A stretch of DNA of 64,000 nucleotides, taken from positions 1-64,000 of the forward strand of contig CAJOHK010000002.1 of assembly GCA_905234285.1 (NCBI GenBank). Direction: 5' to 3'. Within the stretch, counting starts at the first letter, position 1, and every line of letters begins with the position of its first letter. Source of the stretch: an uncultured Bacteroidales bacterium. Its GTDB lineage: Bacteria; Bacteroidota; Bacteroidia; Bacteroidales; UBA932. Positions 60,351-64,000 of this stretch are shown in pieces. Under the pieces are notes generated by a model. It worked only from the letters and a program-made list of their open reading frames with translations, did not search any database and was not told the DNA's origin. The translations under genes were made by a program, and so were the position numbers.

Positions 60351-62354
60351 ATGATTAAAAATAGCATCATAGCCAGGCTTAGCGGCCTGGCTATCCTTAT
60401 AAGCATGACAGCTTGTAACAATTCCCAGAACATCTTCCTGCAGGAGTGGGACACGCCTTATGGAACGGCCCCCTTCTCCCAGATTTCCATCAAAGACTAT
60501 ATGCCCGCCTTCAAGGCCGGTATTGAGGAAGAAAAGGCCAATATCCAGGCTATCCTGGATAACCCCGAAGCTCCCACCTTCGAGAATACCATCCTGGCCA
60601 TGGACCAGGGCAGTCCCATCCTGGACAAGGTGGTTGGCGTTTTCTTCAACCTGTCCGAGAGCGACTCTACCCCCGAGATGCAGGCCATCGAGGAAGAGGT
60701 AATTCCCATGCTCAGCGAAGTAGAGAATGAGGTCTATATGAACGAGGCTCTCTTTGCCCGCGTAAAGGCCGTGTACGATGCTTCGGATGCCCTCACCCGC
60801 GAGCAGCAGATGCTCACCAAGAAGGTCTATCAGAGCTTCGAACGCAATGGCGTGGGCCTGGAAGGCGAGGCCAAGGAAAGCTTCGCCCAGATTAATACCC
60901 GCCTTGCCAGCCTGAGCCAGAAGTTCGGCCAGAATCTCCTGGCCGCCAACAATGCGTTCAAAGAGGCAACCGGCATTACCGTGAGCGAGTACTACGACTT
61001 TATGTCTTCCTGCGAGGACCGCGCCAAGCGTGAAGAAGTGTTCAAGGCCTACAGCTCCCGCTGCAACGGTGGCGAGTTCGACAACAACGGCATCGTCCTG
61101 GAAATCCTGAAGCTGCGCGCCCAAAAGGCCGAGCTGCTGGGCTACCCCAACTTTGCCGCCTTCCAGCTCTCCGACAAAATGGCCCAGACCCCCGAGACCG
61201 TAGACAACTTCCTGCAGCCCATCATGGACGCCTGCATGCGCAAGGCCGCCGTCCAAAAGGCCGATATGGCCAAGCTGGCCGGTCACGCGATTGAGCCGTG
61301 GGATTGGGGCTTCTACGCCGAGAAACTGCGCATTCAGCGCTATGCCCTGGACGAGAACCAGACCAAGCCCTACTTCCAGGCCGACAGTGTGCTTAAGGGT
61401 GTATTCACCGCTGCCGAGCGTATCTACGGCATTTCCATCGAGGAAGCCCCCGAGGTGGAGGTGTATAACCCCGATGCCAAGGCCTACAAGCTCACCGACG
61501 CCGGCGGCTCCCTCATCGGCATTTTCTATAAAGATTACTACGTGCGCCCCACCAAGCGCGGCGGTGCGTGGATGAACAACTTCCGCGAGGCCGAGACCGG
61601 TGTGCGCCCCATCATCGTGAATGTGTGCAACTTCCCGGCTCCCGGCACCGATCCCACCGATGCCCAGCCGTCCCTGCTCACCATCGACAACGTAACCACC
61701 GCCTTCCACGAGTTCGGACATGCCCTGCACGGCTTCTTCACGAAGGTGAACTACCGCAGCATCTCCGGCACCGCCGTGGCCCGCGACTTTGTAGAAATGT
61801 TCTCCCAGTTCAACGAGAACTTTGCCTTTGTGCCCGAGATTCTGGCCGACTATGCCAACGACTATCGCACCGGAGAGCCCATCCCGGCCGAGTTGGTGGC
61901 CAAGATTGCCAGCGCCCGCAAGTTCAACCAGTGCTTCGAGGCCGGCGAAACCTGCGCCGCCAGTATCCTGGACATGAAGTGGCACGAGCTCTCATCGGAA
62001 CAGCTGGACGCTTTTGGCGGGGCCGATGACATTCGCGCCTTTGAGGAAAAAGTGTGCAAGGAAATGGGCCTGGTAGACGAAATCATCCCCCGTTATCGCA
62101 CTTCCTACTTTAACCACATCTTCAACAGCGGTTACAGTGCCGGTTACTACAGCTACCTATGGAGCGAGGTGCTGGCCGTAGACGCCTGGGAGAAGTTCGA
62201 GGAGGACGGCATCTTTAACAAAGCTACGGCCGATGCCTTCCGCAAGACCTTCCTGGAGAAGGGCGGCTCCGAGGAGCCCATGACGCTCTACTTGAGCTTC
62301 CGCGGTGCTTTCCCCGACCCTTCGGCCCTCATGCGCGCCCGTGGCCTGGAATAG
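60351..62354 (+). CDS. Lipoprotein M3-family dipeptidyl carboxypeptidase/oligopeptidase
   Basis: The 667-residue protein has a lipoprotein signal (ILISMTACNN) and the complete M3 (thimet/Dcp) fold. The zinc site is HEFGHALHGF with the third Glu downstream (SRDF-like block AVARDFVEMFSQF), plus SGYSAGYYSYLWSEV near the C terminus. Dcp-type enzymes cut dipeptides from C termini of short peptides. It starts two bases after the DUF5689 gene, so it is probably in the same operon, possibly to digest protein bound to the captured nucleic acid. Confidence 0.92.
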   Translation: MIKNSIIARLSGLAILISMTACNNSQNIFLQEWDTPYGTAPFSQISIKDYMPAFKAGIEEEKANIQAILDNPEAPTFENTILAMDQGSPILDKVVGVFFNLSESDSTPEMQAIEEEVIPMLSEVENEVYMNEALFARVKAVYDASDALTREQQMLTKKVYQSFERNGVGLEGEAKESFAQINTRLASLSQKFGQNLLAANNAFKEATGITVSEYYDFMSSCEDRAKREEVFKAYSSRCNGGEFDNNGIVLEILKLRAQKAELLGYPNFAAFQLSDKMAQTPETVDNFLQPIMDACMRKAAVQKADMAKLAGHAIEPWDWGFYAEKLRIQRYALDENQTKPYFQADSVLKGVFTAAERIYGISIEEAPEVEVYNPDAKAYKLTDAGGSLIGIFYKDYYVRPTKRGGAWMNNFREAETGVRPIIVNVCNFPAPGTDPTDAQPSLLTIDNVTTAFHEFGHALHGFFTKVNYRSISGTAVARDFVEMFSQFNENFAFVPEILADYANDYRTGEPIPAELVAKIASARKFNQCFEAGETCAASILDMKWHELSSEQLDAFGGADDIRAFEEKVCKEMGLVDEIIPRYRTSYFNHIFNSGYSAGYYSYLWSEVLAVDAWEKFEEDGIFNKATADAFRKTFLEKGGSEEPMTLYLSFRGAFPDPSALMRARGLE

Positions 62355-62466
62355 GCCGTGAAATGTAAAGTTCTGAAATACAATCAGTTAAATAAAATGC
62401 CCTGCCAATTTTTCGGTAGGGCATTTTGCGTAACATATTGATAGATAGAAGATTACATTTTACGGC
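62355..62466. repeat. Palindromic repeat, family-1-like design with a different core (copy E)
   Basis: Outer arms GCCGTGAAATGTAA (62355-62368) and TTACATTTTACGGC (62453-62466) pair over 14 bases with one wobble; inner stem AAAATGCCCTGCC pairs with GGTAGGGCATTTT (62394-62427 region). The outer arm matches copy B (TGTGAAATGTAA), but the core is unrelated to ATTCAGTCCGGC. It fills exactly the gap between the stop codons of the convergent M3 and manA genes. Confidence 0.7.
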
Positions 62467-63437
62467 TATCGGACATAAGAAGTCAAAACCTTCATGCCAT
62501 CCTCTGGTATAAAGCACACATCGTCGGCGGTGGCGGGGATGAGGACGGTCTCGCCCTGCTGGAGGCTCACTTCGGAACCGTCCACCTCCATGCTGCCGCT
62601 GCCGCTCAGGCACATGACCACCATGAAGGAGTCTATGCCGGAGAGGTCTTTGGCAAAGGGGAGGGTAAGGTCCAGGATGCTGGTGGTAAAGTAATCGCAG
62701 CTCACCACTTCTACTTCCTCGTCCTGAACCGCTTCATAGTCTGTGCGGTAACTCTTCTGGACGGTGTAGTCAATGGCTTCCTGGGCCAGATCTGTGTGCA
62801 GCTGGCGGGGTTTGCCGTCCAGGCCCACGCGACCGTAGTCCCAGATGCGGTAGGTGAGGTCTGAGGTTTGCTGAATCTCGGCAATGAGGCAGCCGCTGCA
62901 AATAGCATGGATGCGCCCGGCCGGCAGGAAGAATACATCGCCGGGATGCACCTCGTACTTGGCCAGGACGTCGGTAATGGTGCCGTCGGCCACTTTGGCG
63001 GCATATTCCTCGGGGGTAATGGACTTGGCCAGGCCGCTGTACAGGCAGGCGCCTTCATCGGCCCCCACTACGTACCACATCTCGGTTTTGCCGAATCGCT
63101 CGTTATGCCGGCGCATGGCCATGGCATCGTCGGGGTGAACCTGGATGGAAAGGTCGGCGCGGGCGTCGATGAACTTGATCAGGAGCGGGAACAAGTCCCC
63201 GTTGCGCTCATAGACATGTTCTCCCACCAGCTGGCCCTTGTATTCCTTTACCAGCTCCTCCAGGGTTTTACCAGCCAGCGGGCCCTCGGCCACCACACTC
63301 AGATGACCCGGCACCGCCGAGATCTCCCAGCTCTCGCCAATTTTGGTCAAATCAGATTCCAGTCCCTTGTAGCGGATGATCTTTTCTCCGCCCCATACCA
63401 TGGTCCTGAGCCACGGCTCAAATTTGATTGCTTGCAT
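62466..63437 (-). CDS. manA: Mannose-6-phosphate isomerase, type I
   Basis: ManA interconverts mannose 6-phosphate and fructose 6-phosphate. The 323-residue cupin protein shows the zinc ligands in LSIQVHPDDAMA (Gln, His) and the later His in GDVFFLPAGRIHAICSG, the usual EISAVPGHLSVVA, and RIWDYGRVG. It is the short form common in this phylum. It probably serves the mannosidase gene upstream on the same strand by feeding freed mannose into glycolysis. Confidence 0.94.
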   Translation of the reverse strand: MQAIKFEPWLRTMVWGGEKIIRYKGLESDLTKIGESWEISAVPGHLSVVAEGPLAGKTLEELVKEYKGQLVGEHVYERNGDLFPLLIKFIDARADLSIQVHPDDAMAMRRHNERFGKTEMWYVVGADEGACLYSGLAKSITPEEYAAKVADGTITDVLAKYEVHPGDVFFLPAGRIHAICSGCLIAEIQQTSDLTYRIWDYGRVGLDGKPRQLHTDLAQEAIDYTVQKSYRTDYEAVQDEEVEVVSCDYFTTSILDLTLPFAKDLSGIDSFMVVMCLSGSGSMEVDGSEVSLQQGETVLIPATADDVCFIPEDGMKVLTSYVR

Positions 63438-63473
63438 GTATTATGATTAATTTATAATCTAAAAAGATTCTGC

Positions 63474-63597
63474 AGAAGGTTTACTTTTCGAACCGTCGCT
63501 TCGCGACCCCTCCCAGCAGCTTGCGCTTCGCGCTAGCGTGGGCCCCTCCCTCTTATGCGGCCGAGGGTAGCCACAGGTTCGAAAAGCCAAACCTTCT
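63474..63597. repeat. Palindromic repeat family 2, copy 2
   Basis: Reverse orientation relative to copy 1. Outer arms 63474-63494 and 63576-63597 (AGAAGGTTTACTTTTCGAAC with partner) pair but differ from the arms of copy 1. Shared inner blocks are CTCGGCCGCATAAGAG, AGGGGCCCACG and GGGAGGGGTCGC. An extra 20-base stretch with GCGCGAAGCGC is present in the loop. It lies between the GH92 and manA genes. Confidence 0.75.
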
Positions 63598-63603
63598 TCC
63601 GAA

Positions 63604-64000
63604 TCACTTGGTTAGTGTATATTCCAGTTTGCCGCCGGCCATGATGTCGGCGTATTCAATGTAGGGTTTGTCGTAGGGTTGACCGTTCAGGCGAACGGAG
63701 GCAATGTGGCCGTCCAGGGGGCCGTTGGCCTTGATGGAGAAGGTGCCGCCGGGTACCTGCACATCCATTTTGTCAAACAGCGGCAGGCCGAACCAGAAGC
63801 GCGGCACGGCGGGCTCTACCTGGTAGAAGCCCATGGCGCTAAGGACGTACCAGGCGCTCATCTGGCCCACGTCTTCGTTGCCGGCCAGGCCTTCTACGTC
63901 GTTAAAATACATCTCGTCATAGACCTGCTTGATGCGGGCGGCGGCCTTCTCGGGCTGGCCCAGCATGGCGTACAGGTATAGGGTGTGATGCCCGGGCTCG
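63604..64000 (-). CDS. GH92-family alpha-mannosidase, C-terminal part (cut by window edge)
   Basis: The visible 131 residues begin EPGHHTLYLYAMLGQPEKAA and contain GLAGNEDVGQMSAWYVLSAMGFY and PRFWFGLPLFDKMDV, the hallmark end of GH92 exo-alpha-mannosidases; the Asp of NEDVGQMS is a conserved catalytic residue. The gene continues beyond 64000. GH92 enzymes trim alpha-mannose from host or yeast glycans in the periplasm or on the surface, which fits manA next door. Confidence 0.88.
   Translation of the reverse strand, partial: EPGHHTLYLYAMLGQPEKAAARIKQVYDEMYFNDVEGLAGNEDVGQMSAWYVLSAMGFYQVEPAVPRFWFGLPLFDKMDVQVPGGTFSIKANGPLDGHIASVRLNGQPYDKPYIEYADIMAGGKLEYTLTK

Overview
The window is about 64 kb of GC-rich chromosome from a member of the Bacteroidota, most likely the order Bacteroidales. 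The evidence is the phylum-type promoter (TAnnTTTG near -7, TTG/TTTG about 19-20 bases upstream) before many genes, TonB-dependent receptors paired with BACON/OB-fold lipoproteins, and typical housekeeping neighbours. The species cannot be named from the sequence. Most of the window is ordinary core genome; the accessory interest lies at the left edge, in several intergenic RNA or repeat elements, and in the 44-62 kb region.

Left edge (1-1107): a tRNA-Leu(UAA) gene on the minus strand is split in its anticodon by a 725-nt group I intron. The intron carries an HNH homing endonuclease with its own promoter. Next (1157-8263, minus) is a cell-shape operon mreB-mreC-mreD-mrdA(PBP2)-rodA followed by a secreted S41 protease. 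Then come ispD and a U32 protein (plus), a decayed VapBC-type toxin-antitoxin pair, a lipoprotein, and a minus operon PBP1A-ddl-prmC, divergent from topA and an Lrp/AsnC regulator.

Middle (20-44 kb): a TPR protein, a degenerate M16 protein, DUF3109, hemW and companions, aminopeptidase P, pyrH, an orphan SdhC-type cytochrome b subunit, and a lone trpB2 preceded by a Trp-codon leader peptide and attenuator. These are followed by an esterase, thiN, an in-frame LptF/G-Fmt fusion, alaS, two M23 peptidases, smpB, miaA, and metK. The metK leader contains a SAM-II-type riboswitch, a terminator and tandem 52-bp hairpin repeats.

Right part (43.9-62.4 kb): two blocks on the plus strand appear to form a surface system for catching, cutting and importing nucleic acid. 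They contain two TonB-dependent receptors, three lipoproteins that look like OB-fold proteins (two with BACON domains), a BACON-NUC endonuclease, an endonuclease/exonuclease/phosphatase protein, and a terminal M3 peptidase. An Rpn-family nuclease lies between the blocks, next to a palindromic element and a structured leader. The window ends with manA and the 3' end of a GH92 mannosidase gene.

Two families of about 100-bp imperfect palindromes lie between genes. One (four copies, plus one look-alike with a different core) shares the core ATTCAGTCCGGC and its complement. The other (two copies) shares CTCGGCCGCATAAGAG. In both, the outer arms differ between copies but stay complementary within a copy, which suggests structured elements rather than ordinary terminators.
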